64,000 bases of DNA from an uncultured Bacteroidales bacterium (GCA_947175575.1 CAMWNG010000001.1:1-64000), one strand, 5' to 3'; shown: positions 48,935 through 59,200, numbered from the stretch's first letter. Notes: a model not told the origin generated them from the letters alone. Program-made: numbers and translations.

Positions 48935-50638
48935 ATGGCTAACTTCTATACCGATAATCCTGACCTGCGCCATCATCTCACCCATCCGATGATGCGCAAG
49001 ATTGTTGAACTTAAAGAGCGCAACTTTACCGACGCAGAAAAGTTCGACTATGCTCCTCTCGATTTTGAGGATGCAATGGACAACTATGAACGTACTCTTG
49101 AGGTTGTGGGAGAACTTTGCGGAGGTCTCATTGCCGACAATGCCGAGGCTGTCGATCATCAGGGCGCTTCATGCTCGGACGGTCGCGCGCACTATGCCGA
49201 CGGTACGGTCGAAAACCTCAAGGCTTGTCGTCAGGCAGGTCTGATGGGTATGGCAATGCCCCGTCGTTTCGGCGGTCTCAACTTCCCCATCACTCCCTAC
49301 ATCATGGCTGCGGACATCGTAAGCCGCGCCGATACAGGTTTTGAAAACCTCTGGGGACTTCAGGACTGCGCTGAGACTTTGTATGAATTCGGCGATGAGG
49401 ATCAGAAACAGCGTTATATCCCCCGCGTATGCGAAGGCGAGACAATGTCGATGGACCTCACCGAGCCGGATGCCGGTTCCGACCTCCAGAGCGTGATGCT
49501 CAAGGCCTCACAGAAGGAAGACGGCACCTGGGTTCTCAACGGTGTGAAACGCTTTATCACCAATGGCGATGCAGACATCCACCTGGTGCTTGCACGTTCA
49601 GAAGAAGGAACTAAAGACGGTCGTGGACTTTCGATGTTCATTTACGACAAACGTAATGGTGGTGTGACCGTACGTCGTATCGAGAACAAAATGGGTATCA
49701 AGGGTTCACCCACATGTGAACTCGTTTACAAGAACGCTCCCGCCGAACTCTGCGGATCGCGTCGCATGGGCCTCATCAAATATGTGATGGCTCTGATGAA
49801 CGGTGCCCGTCTCGGTATCGCCGCTCAGAGCGTAGGCTGCTCTGAACTTGCATATCGCGAAGCTCTCGCCTATGCCCGCGACCGCCGTCAGTTCGGCAAG
49901 GCTATCATCGAGTTCCCCGCTGTGGCCGAAATGATCGCAGTGATGAAGGCTAAACTTGATGCATCGCGTTCGCTTCTGTATGAGTGCGCCCGTTATGTTG
50001 ATCTCTACAAAATCTACGACGACATCGCGAAAGAACGCGCCCTTACCCCCGAGGAACGCAAGGAGTCAAAGCATTACAATCAGCTCGCCAATGCACTTAC
50101 ACCTATGGCCAAAGGCATGGGCAGCGAATATGCCAATCAGAATGCATATGACTGCATTCAGGTGCACGGTGGCTCTGGCTTCATGAAAGATTACGCATGT
50201 GAACGTCTCTACCGAGACACACGCATCACCTCGATTTATGAAGGCACTACCCAGCTCCAGGTTGTAGCAGCCATACGCTTCGTTACTACCGGCACATATA
50301 AGGCTCTCATCGACGAGTATGCCAAAGAAGAGGTTCGTCCCGAACTTCAGGCTATCAAAGACCGCCTCGCCGTACTCACCGAGATGTACGATTCTGCTGT
50401 CAAAGCTGTGCTCGAAGTCAATGATCCTACATACACCGACTTCATGGCACGCCGTATGGTAGAAATGGCCGGTAACATCATAATGGCATATTTGCTCGTG
50501 CTTGATGCCAACCGCACTGAGTCATTCACCAAGAGCGCACAGGTATATGCAAACCTTGCAGCTGCTGAAGTAACACGTCATGCAGAGTTCATTCGTACGT
50601 TCAACCGTGATGACCTCAACGCATACCTCCAGCACTGA
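48935..50638 (+). CDS. Acyl-CoA dehydrogenase, long form
   Basis: A flavoenzyme that oxidises an acyl-CoA and donates electrons to ETF. The 567-residue protein has the family motifs DLTEPDAGSDLQSV near residue 170, RRQFGKAIIEFPAVAEMIA near 310, YDCIQVHGGSGFMKDY near 400 and RDTRITSIYEGTTQLQ near 425. It exceeds the usual ~380 residues because of a C-terminal extension after residue 450. Substrate chain length is unknown. The etfBA-dehydrogenase set forms one operon ended by the terminator at 50655; strong codon bias suggests high expression. Confidence 0.93.
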   Translation: MANFYTDNPDLRHHLTHPMMRKIVELKERNFTDAEKFDYAPLDFEDAMDNYERTLEVVGELCGGLIADNAEAVDHQGASCSDGRAHYADGTVENLKACRQAGLMGMAMPRRFGGLNFPITPYIMAADIVSRADTGFENLWGLQDCAETLYEFGDEDQKQRYIPRVCEGETMSMDLTEPDAGSDLQSVMLKASQKEDGTWVLNGVKRFITNGDADIHLVLARSEEGTKDGRGLSMFIYDKRNGGVTVRRIENKMGIKGSPTCELVYKNAPAELCGSRRMGLIKYVMALMNGARLGIAAQSVGCSELAYREALAYARDRRQFGKAIIEFPAVAEMIAVMKAKLDASRSLLYECARYVDLYKIYDDIAKERALTPEERKESKHYNQLANALTPMAKGMGSEYANQNAYDCIQVHGGSGFMKDYACERLYRDTRITSIYEGTTQLQVVAAIRFVTTGTYKALIDEYAKEEVRPELQAIKDRLAVLTEMYDSAVKAVLEVNDPTYTDFMARRMVEMAGNIIMAYLLVLDANRTESFTKSAQVYANLAAAEVTRHAEFIRTFNRDDLNAYLQH

Positions 50639-50654
50639 TTTTTTCTAAAGTAAC

Positions 50655-50697
50655 ATAAAACAAAAGCAACGTCCGATTGGCGTTGCTTTTGTTTTAT
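50655..50697. terminator. Bidirectional terminator
   Basis: ATAAAACAAAAGCAACG and CGTTGCTTTTGTTTTAT form a perfect 17-bp stem with a nine-base loop, between the convergent dehydrogenase and merR genes. Confidence 0.92.
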
Positions 50698-50733
50698 TTG
50701 GCTATTATATGATCGTCATTCAGAATGTTGGAG

Positions 50734-51078
50734 TCAGCGTCCTGCGCGTAGTGAATTAAGTGTTTTGAGAAGTTGATTCAGCTTTTCTCGCACTTCACGC
50801 AGACGTTCAATTGCATCGTGGCGCCTGGAAATACCGGAGGGATTTGCACGGTATTGTTCTACGGCTGCTTCGATCTTGAGCCCGCGTTCTTTGATTAGAT
50901 ATTGTATCAACCTGATTTTTTCAATGTCGGCCGGAGTGTAGAACCGTGTTCCACCACGTGTTCGCGATGGTTTAAGGTCGGGAAATTTCTGTTCCCAGAA
51001 ACGAAGAGTCGAAGCCGGAATCTCCAGCATCTCCTGCACTTCGCTGATCCGATATCGTTTTTTTTCTATTGAGTCCAT
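50734..51078 (-). CDS. MerR-family transcriptional regulator
   Basis: A 114-residue protein with a MerR winged helix (YRISEVQEMLEIPASTLRFWEQKFPDLKPSRT) and a short helical dimerisation tail (IERLREVREKLNQLLKTLNSL). It lacks a metal- or drug-binding domain, so the signal is unknown. The start lies three bases after the M23 peptidase gene, so the two are co-transcribed. Confidence 0.9.
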   Translation of the reverse strand: MDSIEKKRYRISEVQEMLEIPASTLRFWEQKFPDLKPSRTRGGTRFYTPADIEKIRLIQYLIKERGLKIEAAVEQYRANPSGISRRHDAIERLREVREKLNQLLKTLNSLRAGR

Positions 51079-51081
51079 AGT

Positions 51082-52050
51082 TTAGTCCATTACATGTCCG
51101 GCATTTTCTGACTGGCGTATCATTTCGTCATATTGATCCGGCGTAAGATCCATGAAATAGTAATTGACCGGGTTTTGAGGCTGTCCGCGGAAACGCACCT
51201 CGTAATGTAGATGCGGTCCTGTGGATTTACCTGTATTTCCTACTTTTCCTATAAGATCGCCTCGTTTCACGGCCTGACCGGGACGTACCAGTATCTGAGA
51301 GAGGTGCGCATAGCGGGTCAGGTAGTTGAAGCCGTGGTCGATGTCAATGCAGTTGCCGTAACCGCTTTCCCAATCGGCCACCCGCACTGTTCCGTCTCCG
51401 GTGGCATAGACAGGTGTGCCTATGGCGGCGGAAAAGTCCATTCCTTCATGGAATTTGGATGTGCCGTAGATAGGATCGCTACGATATCCGTAACCTGATG
51501 CCATGGTTTTCATGTGTTTCGATGAAATTGGCTGTATGCTGGGGATATGCGTCAGGCGGTCAGCCATCAGCGAGGCCTGGGAGTTCAGATAGTCAAATGA
51601 TTTTATCTGATGGTAGAGCAGGTGGTCGAGTTGATCGAGCCGGAGGCTTACATTATGGACGAGTTCGTTGTCGCGTAGCGAATCAAGCTGTTCAAGTTGC
51701 CGTTCACGTTCCATACCGCTAAGCCGTGTAGCCATGGTGAGCGGCTCGGCCTGCATCACCACACGATAGAAGTTGTTGTCTCGGGCTGCGATGTCCTCCA
51801 TCACGGAAATCGCTTCATCGGCCTGACGTCCCAAGGCTTCAAGTTCGTTTTCAAGCATCTCCTTCTGCTGTCTCAACGATCGTTCACGTGGAAAATCTAC
51901 CAGATAGTATGCCGCTATGAAAATTACCACGGCACCGGCAGCCCCAAGTACATATTGCCTCACGAAAGCCCATAGCCGTCGGCGGGGACTCGGATAGACC
52001 CTTTCATAGGCGGAAGTGGCCGGATTGTATCTGTAAAAGGCGCTTTTCAT
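51082..52050 (-). CDS. M23-family peptidoglycan endopeptidase
   Basis: A 322-residue protein with one N-terminal membrane helix (YVLGAAGAVVIFIAAYYLV), a coiled-coil stalk (residues ~60-150, rich in L, E, R and Q) and a C-terminal LytM domain with the zinc ligands FHEGMDFSAAIG and GPHLHYEV. It should be anchored in the inner membrane and cut peptide cross-links or activate other hydrolases. It is divergent from alaS, with overlapping promoters, and is followed by merR. Confidence 0.93.
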   Translation of the reverse strand: MKSAFYRYNPATSAYERVYPSPRRRLWAFVRQYVLGAAGAVVIFIAAYYLVDFPRERSLRQQKEMLENELEALGRQADEAISVMEDIAARDNNFYRVVMQAEPLTMATRLSGMERERQLEQLDSLRDNELVHNVSLRLDQLDHLLYHQIKSFDYLNSQASLMADRLTHIPSIQPISSKHMKTMASGYGYRSDPIYGTSKFHEGMDFSAAIGTPVYATGDGTVRVADWESGYGNCIDIDHGFNYLTRYAHLSQILVRPGQAVKRGDLIGKVGNTGKSTGPHLHYEVRFRGQPQNPVNYYFMDLTPDQYDEMIRQSENAGHVMD

Positions 52051-52078
52051 TAGGGCTGGTAAGCTATCTGGGTTTTAT

Positions 52079-52109
52079 TTGCAAATTTAGTGATAATTCC
52101 GTAAATTTG
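52079..52109 (+). promoter_or_regulatory. alaS promoter overlapping the divergent M23 promoter box
   Basis: Plus strand: TTG (52079-52081), 20-base spacer and TAAATTTG (52102-52109). A minus-strand TAAATTTG (52082-52089) for the M23 gene lies inside the spacer, so the two promoters occupy the same DNA and should exclude one another. Confidence 0.75.
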
Positions 52110-52161
52110 CATACCATTTTAGATAATAAATAACTCAAAATATTCAAAGAATTACGGTAAC

Positions 52162-54798
52162 ATGCTTACAGCAAAGGAAATACGTAAATCTTATAAAGAT
52201 TTCTTCGAATCCAAAGGCCACCATATAGTGCCGTCGGCCCCGATGGTTGTCAAAGACGACCCCACTCTGATGTTCACCAATGCCGGTATGAATCAGTTCA
52301 AGGATATCATACTTGGCAATAAGGCTGCGAAATATCAGCGTGTGGCCGACTCTCAGAAATGTCTGCGTGTGAGTGGTAAGCATAATGACCTCGAAGAAGT
52401 AGGACATGATACATATCATCATACAATGTTCGAGATGCTCGGCAACTGGTCGTTCGGTGATTATTTCAAGAAAGAAGCCATCGACTGGGCGTGGGAATAT
52501 CTTGTGGATGTTCTCAAACTGAATCCCGACCGTCTGTATGCCACGGTGTTCGAAGGATCACCCGCCGAGGGACTCGGACGCGATGACGAAGCCGCTGAAA
52601 TCTGGGCCCGGCATCTTCCGCTTTCTCACATAATCAACGGAAATAAGCATGATAATTTCTGGGAAATGGGTGATACAGGCCCTTGCGGTCCCTGCTCGGA
52701 AATTCACATCGACCTTCGTCCCGATGAGGAACGTGCGAAAGTTTCCGGAGCCGAAATGGTCAATAAAGACCATCCACAGGTAATAGAGATATGGAATCTT
52801 GTGTTCATGCAGTATCAGAGAATGGCCGATGGTTCGCTTCAGCCCCTGCCTGCGAAAGTTATCGACACCGGTATGGGTTTCGAGCGCCTTTGTATGGCTC
52901 TTCAAGGGAAGACCTCAAACTATGACACCGATGTCTTCACACCGCTTATTTCCAAGATAGCCGAACTCAGCGGCATGGAGTATGGCAAAGACCATTCTGT
53001 CGATGTCGCCATGCGTGTTATCGCCGATCATGTACGCACTATCGCATTCTCGATTGCTGACTCTCAGCTCCCGTCGAATGCAAAGGCAGGTTATGTCATA
53101 CGACGAATCCTACGCCGTGCCGTGCGTTATGCCTATACCTTCCTTAAGCGGAAACAGGCATTTATGTATCAGCTTGTTGATACGCTAATAGAATCCATGG
53201 GTGAGGCCTATCCTGAACTTCCGGCACAGCGTGAGCTCATCATGAAAGTAATCAAGGAAGAAGAGGATTCTTTCCTCAAGACTCTTGAAAACGGCATACG
53301 AATGCTTGATGATTCGATTCGCGAGGCACGCGAAAAAGGAAATACGCAGATCTCAGGTAAAGAGGCTTTCACGTTGTATGACACGTACGGATTCCCTCTG
53401 GATCTTACGGAGCTAATCCTCAAGGAAAACGGTATGACTCTTGACCACGCGGAATTCGACGCTGAAATGGCCGCTCAGAAACAGCGCGCCCGCAGTGCGG
53501 CCGCGGTTGAGGCCACAGACTGGGTGTTTGTCAACGAGGGCGAACAAGCTTTCGTGGGTTACGATACATTGACGACAGATACACACATTCTGCGTTACCG
53601 TAAGGTTAAACAGAAAAATCAGGAATTTTATCAGATTGTACTTGCTGAAACTCCATTTTATGCAGAAATGGGCGGACAGGTTGGCGACCGCGGCACTCTG
53701 ACCGACAAAGCTATCGGTGAGTCGATCGAAATATATGATACCAAACGTGAAAACGGCATGGGTGTGCATCTGGTAAAGAAGATGCCTTCGAATCCCGAAG
53801 CCGAATTTACCGCTGCTGTCGATGCAGACACACGCGCTGCCATATCGGCCAATCACACTGCCACACATCTGCTCCATCAGGCTCTTCGTGAAGTCCTTGG
53901 CGAACATGTCGAGCAGAAAGGGTCGCTGGTAACTCCTCATTCGCTCCGTTTCGATTTCTCCCACTTCCAGAAAGTGACACCGGAGGAACTCCGTAAGGTC
54001 GAACGTCTCGCCAACCGTCGTGTGCGTCAGGCCATCGCGCGTGACGAACGTCGTGAACTCCCCATCGCACAGGCTAAACAGATGGGTGCTATGGCACTGT
54101 TTGGCGAAAAATACGGTGATGAAGTACGTGTGATCAAATATGACGGTTCGGTGGAGCTCTGCGGTGGAACACATGTGGAGAATACCGGTAATATCGGTAT
54201 GATCAAGATTCTCACTGAAAGTTCTATCGCTGCCGGTATCCGACGTATCGAGGCTATCACCGGAGCCGAGGTCGAGAATGCCCTTGATCGTCTTACTGAT
54301 GATCTGCATTCGCTGGGCGCGATGTTCAATAACGCCCCGGATGTAGTTGCTGCCGTGCGCAAGAGCCTTGATGAAAACGCTTCGCTCCGTAAAGAGGTTG
54401 AGGACGCGTTCAATGAACGTGCGGCCACTCTCACACAGGAGGTCCTCCGTACTGCCATTGAAGTAAACGGTGTAAAGGTCGCTTCACTGCGCGGTGTGCG
54501 CCTGCCTGAGATGGCCAAGAGCGTAGCATTCGGAGTGCGGGCATCTTCGCCTGAGAACACAGCGTTTATTGCCGCGACTGTTGATCCTGCCGGTAAACCG
54601 TTGCTTACTGTTATGCTTACCGAGGATCTTGTCAAGGGCGGATTGAATGCATCCGCTATCGTCAGAGCTGCAGCCAAGAATATTAAAGGAGGCGGTGGTG
54701 GACAGCCAGGTTTCGCTCAGGCAGGCGGTAAGGACAATGCTGGAATTGACTCGGCCTATAACGCCATGTTGGACCAATTATCATCTTCTGAAAAATGA
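52162..54798 (+). CDS. alaS: Alanyl-tRNA synthetase
   Basis: Charges tRNA-Ala. The 878-residue protein is full length: catalytic core ([25 protein letters not shown]), [13 protein letters not shown], the editing domain with zinc ligands [12 protein letters not shown] near residue 570 and [13 protein letters not shown] near 670, and the C-Ala domain ending [14 protein letters not shown]. It overlaps the following esterase gene by four bases, an unusual partner. Confidence 0.98.
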   Translation: MLTAKEIRKSYKDFFESKGHHIVPSAPMVVKDDPTLMFTNAGMNQFKDIILGNKAAKYQRVADSQKCLRVSGKHNDLEEVGHDTYHHTMFEMLGNWSFGDYFKKEAIDWAWEYLVDVLKLNPDRLYATVFEGSPAEGLGRDDEAAEIWARHLPLSHIINGNKHDNFWEMGDTGPCGPCSEIHIDLRPDEERAKVSGAEMVNKDHPQVIEIWNLVFMQYQRMADGSLQPLPAKVIDTGMGFERLCMALQGKTSNYDTDVFTPLISKIAELSGMEYGKDHSVDVAMRVIADHVRTIAFSIADSQLPSNAKAGYVIRRILRRAVRYAYTFLKRKQAFMYQLVDTLIESMGEAYPELPAQRELIMKVIKEEEDSFLKTLENGIRMLDDSIREAREKGNTQISGKEAFTLYDTYGFPLDLTELILKENGMTLDHAEFDAEMAAQKQRARSAAAVEATDWVFVNEGEQAFVGYDTLTTDTHILRYRKVKQKNQEFYQIVLAETPFYAEMGGQVGDRGTLTDKAIGESIEIYDTKRENGMGVHLVKKMPSNPEAEFTAAVDADTRAAISANHTATHLLHQALREVLGEHVEQKGSLVTPHSLRFDFSHFQKVTPEELRKVERLANRRVRQAIARDERRELPIAQAKQMGAMALFGEKYGDEVRVIKYDGSVELCGGTHVENTGNIGMIKILTESSIAAGIRRIEAITGAEVENALDRLTDDLHSLGAMFNNAPDVVAAVRKSLDENASLRKEVEDAFNERAATLTQEVLRTAIEVNGVKVASLRGVRLPEMAKSVAFGVRASSPENTAFIAATVDPAGKPLLTVMLTEDLVKGGLNASAIVRAAAKNIKGGGGGQPGFAQAGGKDNAGIDSAYNAMLDQLSSSEK

Positions 54799-55625
54799 AT
54801 ATCCGTTCGTCATTGACCGTTGCGCTCATCCTTCAGGCTCTCACGTGTCTGAAGGCCGCAAAGGTTGAAACCATAAGCATCGAATCACCCTATCTCGGCT
54901 CGCCCGAGAGCGTTACGGTAATTACACCCGACATATCCGGAGAATCAAGGGCTTATCCGACGGTGTATCTGTTGAACGGCTACGGTGGAGACCATACTTC
55001 GTGGCTGAAAATCCGGCCCGATCTGCCTGAAATGGCCGATGAGATGGGGCTGGTTCTTGTAATGCCTGATGGACGCGACAGCTGGTACTGGGATTCGCCG
55101 GTGAATCCGGAGATGCAGATGGAGTCATTCTTTGTCAATACCCTTGTCCCATATATTGATAGTAATTATCCAACGTCAGCAACCGCGGATCAACGTGCCA
55201 TATCAGGCTTGAGCATGGGAGGGCAGGGTGCCATGTTTCTTTCAATGCGGCATCCTGACATCTGGGCTAACGCAGGCTCCACGAGCGGCGGCCTTGACAT
55301 ACGTCCCTTCAGTCAGAAATGGAAAATGAAAGAAAGCCTTGGCGACATTTCTGTTAATCCCGAGGCATGGGAGTCGCATACACCTGTAAATCTGATTAAG
55401 GACGTCGTCCCCGGCACTATAAACATAATTTTCGATTGCGGTGCCGACGATTTCTTCGCCGGAGTGAACGAAGCCTTCCATAAGGCTCTTGTTGAGAAAG
55501 GGATAGATCACGACTACATCCAGCGGCCCGGTAACCATTCCATGACCTACTGGAACAACTCGATTCCTTATCAACTCCATTATTTTACTACAAAATTCTC
55601 TCCCCAAACTCCTCCGGCCAAATGA
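54795..55625 (+). CDS. Secreted alpha/beta-hydrolase esterase (EstA/esterase D type)
   Basis: A 276-residue protein with a signal peptide ([15 protein letters not shown]) and the esterase fold related to feruloyl esterases and mycolyltransferases: [17 protein letters not shown], the nucleophile elbow [13 protein letters not shown] near residue 145, an Asp in FDCGADDFF and the His in [10 protein letters not shown] near 255. It may release acyl groups from dietary glycans in the periplasm. It is coupled to alaS before and recF after by four-base overlaps. Confidence 0.85.
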   Translation: MNIRSSLTVALILQALTCLKAAKVETISIESPYLGSPESVTVITPDISGESRAYPTVYLLNGYGGDHTSWLKIRPDLPEMADEMGLVLVMPDGRDSWYWDSPVNPEMQMESFFVNTLVPYIDSNYPTSATADQRAISGLSMGGQGAMFLSMRHPDIWANAGSTSGGLDIRPFSQKWKMKESLGDISVNPEAWESHTPVNLIKDVVPGTINIIFDCGADDFFAGVNEAFHKALVEKGIDHDYIQRPGNHSMTYWNNSIPYQLHYFTTKFSPQTPPAK

Positions 55626-56734
55626 TTCTGGAGTCGCTAAATGCAACCAACTTTAAGAATATAGGCGAGTGTTCATTGGAATTCTCGCCTAAAATTAATT
55701 GTCTCTTAGGCAATAATGGCATGGGAAAAAGCAACTTGCTGGATGCGATATTCTATCTGTCGTTTACAAAAAGCTTTACCCGGGTTCCGGATTCCATGCT
55801 CATACGTCGGGGGGAGACATTCGGCATCCTTACCGGAAAATTTGAACGGCATGGATTCGATGAACTTATCAACGTCGGATTCAGACAAGGAGCCCGCAAG
55901 AGTTTCAAGCGCGGAGGCAAAGAATACAAACGCATAAGCACACATATAGGCTTATTTCCTACCGTGATGGTGGCTCCGGCGGATCAGGCTCTCGTCACCG
56001 ACGGAGCCGAGGAACGCCGCAGATTCATCGATATGATTATATCGCAGGCTGATGCGCAATATCTCGATGCACTGATGAGATATAATCAATGTCTTGAACA
56101 GCGTAACAGGTTGCTGCGTGACGGCTCTACGGATGAATTCCTTTATGAATCCCTCGAGGGTATGATGGACGCTGACGCGAGGCTTATAGAGTCTCGCAGA
56201 GCCTCATATCTGGCAGAGCTGGAAAGTGATTTCTCGGAATATTACCGGCAGATTGCAGGCAATGACGAGGCCGTCGGAATTGAATATATACGCAATACGG
56301 CAGCATATTCTTCCCCGGCCAAGGCATGGGCTGATGTGCGTGGGCGTGACACATTGTTAAAGTTCACTTCCAAAGGTCCGCATCGCGATGATATATCATT
56401 CAGCGTCTGCGGGCTGCCAGCGCGTCAGACGGCCTCTCAAGGGCAGACAAAAACCCTTACGATAGCGTTGCGTCTGGCTCAATATGCTTTTTTGAAGCGT
56501 ATAACAGGCCATGCGCCGCTGTTGCTGCTTGACGATATATTCGATAAGCTTGATGCAGAGCGTGTAGCCAGAATCATGGAAATTGTAAGCCGGGATGATT
56601 TCGGTCAGATTTTCATTACGGACACCAACCGCAAGCATCTCGATGAAATTCTCAGACATACTGGCCCCGACTACCGTATGTGGCATGTCGACCGGGGCAT
56701 GTTCACCCCATTGACCGCCGATGAAACGATCTGA
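55622..56734 (+). CDS. recF: DNA replication and repair protein RecF
   Basis: A SMC-like ATPase that loads RecA at gaps. The 370-residue protein has the Walker A GNNGMGKSNLLDAI near residue 33, the signature LSQG-type SQGQTKTLTIALRLAQ and the Walker B PLLLLDDIFDKLDAER. The usual dnaA/dnaN neighbours are missing here. It overlaps the DUF721 gene by 14 bases. Confidence 0.95.
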   Translation: MILESLNATNFKNIGECSLEFSPKINCLLGNNGMGKSNLLDAIFYLSFTKSFTRVPDSMLIRRGETFGILTGKFERHGFDELINVGFRQGARKSFKRGGKEYKRISTHIGLFPTVMVAPADQALVTDGAEERRRFIDMIISQADAQYLDALMRYNQCLEQRNRLLRDGSTDEFLYESLEGMMDADARLIESRRASYLAELESDFSEYYRQIAGNDEAVGIEYIRNTAAYSSPAKAWADVRGRDTLLKFTSKGPHRDDISFSVCGLPARQTASQGQTKTLTIALRLAQYAFLKRITGHAPLLLLDDIFDKLDAERVARIMEIVSRDDFGQIFITDTNRKHLDEILRHTGPDYRMWHVDRGMFTPLTADETI

Positions 56735-57011
56735 ACCCGAACTTGTGGGCGATCTGCTCAGGATGATGGTGGAAAGCGAAGGTAACGGTGAGATTTATCT
56801 GCGTGAAAAAGCTTCGTTTTTGTGGAGTGAAGTGGTGGGCCCGTCAATCACAAGAATGACACTGAAGCGATTTATGAGCGGGAATGACCTGCATGTGTTC
56901 ATCACGTCAGGGCCGGTTAAAAGTGAACTTGCATTCATGGTTAACGGTATTGCTGAGCGAATCAATCTCGCGCTTGGTAAAAAGGTGATTCATCGTATAA
57001 TAATTCATTAA
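56721..57011 (+). CDS. DUF721-domain protein
   Basis: A 96-residue protein of the DUF721 (DciA-related) family: LREKASFLWSEVVGPSITRMT then LHVFITSGPVKSELAFM. In other bacteria DciA loads the replicative helicase; a link of this short member to that job is possible but unproven. It overlaps recF, and a thioesterase follows after 15 bases. Confidence 0.85.
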   Translation: MKRSEPELVGDLLRMMVESEGNGEIYLREKASFLWSEVVGPSITRMTLKRFMSGNDLHVFITSGPVKSELAFMVNGIAERINLALGKKVIHRIIIH

Positions 57012-57026
57012 TAGATTAATAGTATA

Positions 57027-57482
57027 ATGTCAAGTCAAAAGGTTCCGGAAGCGGAAAATCCTTTCCGTCATAAAATTGAGGTCCAGCTTCGTTTCAATGA
57101 TGTGGATATCTTTGGCCATGTGAATAATTCGGTATATCTGCAATTTTTTGATCTTGGTAAATTGCGTTATTTCGAAACTGTTCTTGGAGCTGATTTCCAG
57201 AAATCAGGTCTGGCAGTAGTGGTTGCCAATATCAATTGTGATTTTTTTAGTCCGGCCTTTATGAATGAGGCTCTCGCAGTGCTGACTCAATGCGAACGGA
57301 TCGGTGAAAAGAGCATGATTCTTCATCAGCGTATAATCAATTTAGAGACGGATGAAGTTAAATGTGTTGCTCGAACCGTAATGGTAGGTTTTGACCCGGC
57401 AACACTTAAATCAGCCGCTATTCCGGATGTTTTGACGAGTCAATTCGAGCATTTTGAAAACAGAAAAATGACAAAATCATGA
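57027..57482 (+). CDS. Hotdog-fold acyl-CoA thioesterase (4HBT family)
   Basis: A 151-residue protein with the 4-hydroxybenzoyl-CoA thioesterase pattern VQLRFNDVDIFGHVNNSVYLQFFD, where the Asp is the catalytic residue. The acyl-CoA is unknown. It overlaps the DUF4491 gene by four bases. Confidence 0.9.
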   Translation: MSSQKVPEAENPFRHKIEVQLRFNDVDIFGHVNNSVYLQFFDLGKLRYFETVLGADFQKSGLAVVVANINCDFFSPAFMNEALAVLTQCERIGEKSMILHQRIINLETDEVKCVARTVMVGFDPATLKSAAIPDVLTSQFEHFENRKMTKS

Positions 57483-57790
57483 TTACGCAGGTTCTCACGG
57501 AATATCATCTGTTAGGTCTTGTCCTGGGACTGTGCACTTTTTTGATAATAGGACTGTTCCATCCCATAGTTATCAAAGCCGAATATTATTATGGAGTAGG
57601 GTGCTGGTGGGCTTTCGCTGTCGGCGGTACAATTCTTTGCGCGCTCGCAGTAGCGATCGCAGACCCATTCTGGTCTACCGTTGCGGGAGTGACGGGATTT
57701 TCCTGCTACTGGTCGATTCTTGAAGTTTTCGAGCAATGCGAACGTGTGCGTAAAGGGTGGTTTCCGGCAAATCCTAAAAGGAAGAAATAA
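57479..57790 (+). CDS. DUF4491 membrane protein
   Basis: A 103-residue protein with three membrane segments (LLGLVLGLCTFLIIGLFHPIV, WWAFAVGGTILCALAVAI, TVAGVTGFSCYWSILEVF) and the ending CERVRKGWFPANPKRKK, all matching DUF4491 as I know it from gut Bacteroidales. Its function is not known. It ends the alaS-esterase-recF-DUF721-thioesterase-DUF4491 run. Confidence 0.85.
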   Translation: MITQVLTEYHLLGLVLGLCTFLIIGLFHPIVIKAEYYYGVGCWWAFAVGGTILCALAVAIADPFWSTVAGVTGFSCYWSILEVFEQCERVRKGWFPANPKRKK

Positions 57791-57797
57791 GGCCGTA

Positions 57798-57849
57798 CGA
57801 ATAAAAGAAACCCCGCAACGCTTACTCGTTGCGGGATTTCTTTTATTCG
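57798..57849. terminator. Bidirectional terminator
   Basis: CGAATAAAAGAAA plus CCCGCAACG pair with CGTTGCGGG plus TTTCTTTTATTCG across a six-base loop with one mismatch, between the convergent DUF4491 and outer-membrane protein genes. Confidence 0.92.
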
Positions 57850-57883
57850 TAATGATTCGGAGTATGGATTATGTTATAGTGGG

Positions 57884-58555
57884 TCAAAAGTCATATCCCA
57901 GACCGAGTGAAAGCTGTGATCGGCGGAAATTCATAGGATGAAACACATTAATATGGTCGTTCATTCCCATTTTGGATAGTCCGACAGTATAGTCGGCCTG
58001 AATATGCCAGTGTCGCGCGATGTTGAGCGCCACGCCTGCATTCCATCCGATTTCCATACCGGAATTAAGAAGATCGCGATCGATATGTTCATTTCCGGAA
58101 TTACGTATGATGTCATAGACCTCTTTATATTTGAAATTGAAGAATAGCTGTGGTCCTGTAAAAACGCTGATCTGCCATTTTGGACCATTTATGAAGCAAA
58201 AACCTATATCCATAGGCATGCGGATGCCTATATTATTCATGTTTCCCTCAATGCTGCGGCTGTAATGATATTTAGGCTCGTTTATTTCACCGTTAAAGAT
58301 GGTCTTGTCATAGTTGAACAAAAGTGCCGGAGTGAAGTACCAGCGTTGTTTGAATGGAAATGTATATGACATACCGATTGCACCACCTGAGCCCCATTTT
58401 ACAATGTCCGTGTAATTAGTGGTACGATTGAGATCGTAAGCGACGCGGATGCCGATGTGGCCGGAATCTTTCTTTTTATGCCTTCCGGCAGCCGATACCG
58501 GTAGCGAGATCAGAAGCATAAGTGCGAATAGCAAGATTGGACTGACGTGTTTCAT
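57884..58555 (-). CDS. Outer-membrane beta-barrel protein
   Basis: A 223-residue protein with a signal peptide (ILLFALMLLISLPVSAAG) and alternating beta-strand pattern ending in a C-terminal aromatic (LSLGLGYDF), typical of the small porin-like barrels of Bacteroidetes. No specific role can be assigned. A minus-strand TATCTTTG box at 58580-58587 gives a promoter candidate (-33 reads ATG). Confidence 0.8.
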   Translation of the reverse strand: MKHVSPILLFALMLLISLPVSAAGRHKKKDSGHIGIRVAYDLNRTTNYTDIVKWGSGGAIGMSYTFPFKQRWYFTPALLFNYDKTIFNGEINEPKYHYSRSIEGNMNNIGIRMPMDIGFCFINGPKWQISVFTGPQLFFNFKYKEVYDIIRNSGNEHIDRDLLNSGMEIGWNAGVALNIARHWHIQADYTVGLSKMGMNDHINVFHPMNFRRSQLSLGLGYDF

Positions 58556-58579
58556 TGGATAATAGTTTGGTTACGGATA

Positions 58580-58587
58580 CAAAGATA
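58580..58587 (-). promoter_or_regulatory. -7 element of the outer-membrane protein gene
   Basis: TATCTTTG on the minus strand, 24 bases before the start codon; the -33 trinucleotide is ATG rather than TTG. Confidence 0.5.
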
Positions 58588-58624
58588 ATAAAATAATCTC
58601 ATTTATGCATAATCCCTTCAGCAA

Positions 58625-59149
58625 TTAATCCTGAGGCGTAAATGTCTCGTAACTATTGTCGGAGTAGAACACCATTATGCTCTTTATTTTTTTTTCGGTT
58701 GCCGGATGCGGAACAGCCCCTTCGAAGACTTTGGTCATTACTTTTGATGCAATTTCATGGGCGGCACGATCAATATTTACCGATTGAATGTCGTTTTCTC
58801 CGGATTGAGATTTTTCCTGAACAGGAAAATTTACGATTTCATCAGAAGTAAGTACTTCATCAACAGGCGAATAATCTGATAATTCCTGCGTTTTTTGACC
58901 TTGTGAACCCTCTGAGATTTCAAAATTTGAATCAAGCCTCATATCCCCTTCGCCAAACAGCAGCCATGAGACGTTTAGTTCGGGGAAGGCAATGTGTAAT
59001 TTCGAAATTAATTCGTCACTGAGCCTTTTGTTGCGTCCGTTAAGAAATTGAGACAGAGTAGGGCGTGCGATTTCTGCTTTGTCCGCAAATTGGGAATTTG
59101 TTAATCCCGTACTATCTTTAAATGCCATGAGGCGCGAGACAATGTCCAT
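58625..59149 (-). CDS. XRE-family transcriptional regulator
   Basis: A 174-residue protein with an N-terminal helix-turn-helix (TGLTNSQFADKAEIARPTLSQFLNGRNKRLSDELI) and a long polar tail without recognised domain, ending FYSDNSYETFTPQ. Phage-repressor-like regulators of this kind are common in Bacteroidales chromosomes and mobile elements. It stands at the border of the gene-poor AT-rich region; its binding site is not known. Two GGTAAAAT copies in its leader may be contact sites. Confidence 0.85.
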   Translation of the reverse strand: MDIVSRLMAFKDSTGLTNSQFADKAEIARPTLSQFLNGRNKRLSDELISKLHIAFPELNVSWLLFGEGDMRLDSNFEISEGSQGQKTQELSDYSPVDEVLTSDEIVNFPVQEKSQSGENDIQSVNIDRAAHEIASKVMTKVFEGAVPHPATEKKIKSIMVFYSDNSYETFTPQD

Positions 59150-59200
59150 ATGGTAAAATTGAGTTCAAAATGACTAAAATAAGGGTAAAATATCATGGTG

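Noticed and set aside
53413-54309. 298-codon minus-strand ORF
   Set aside because: Antisense shadow of alaS.
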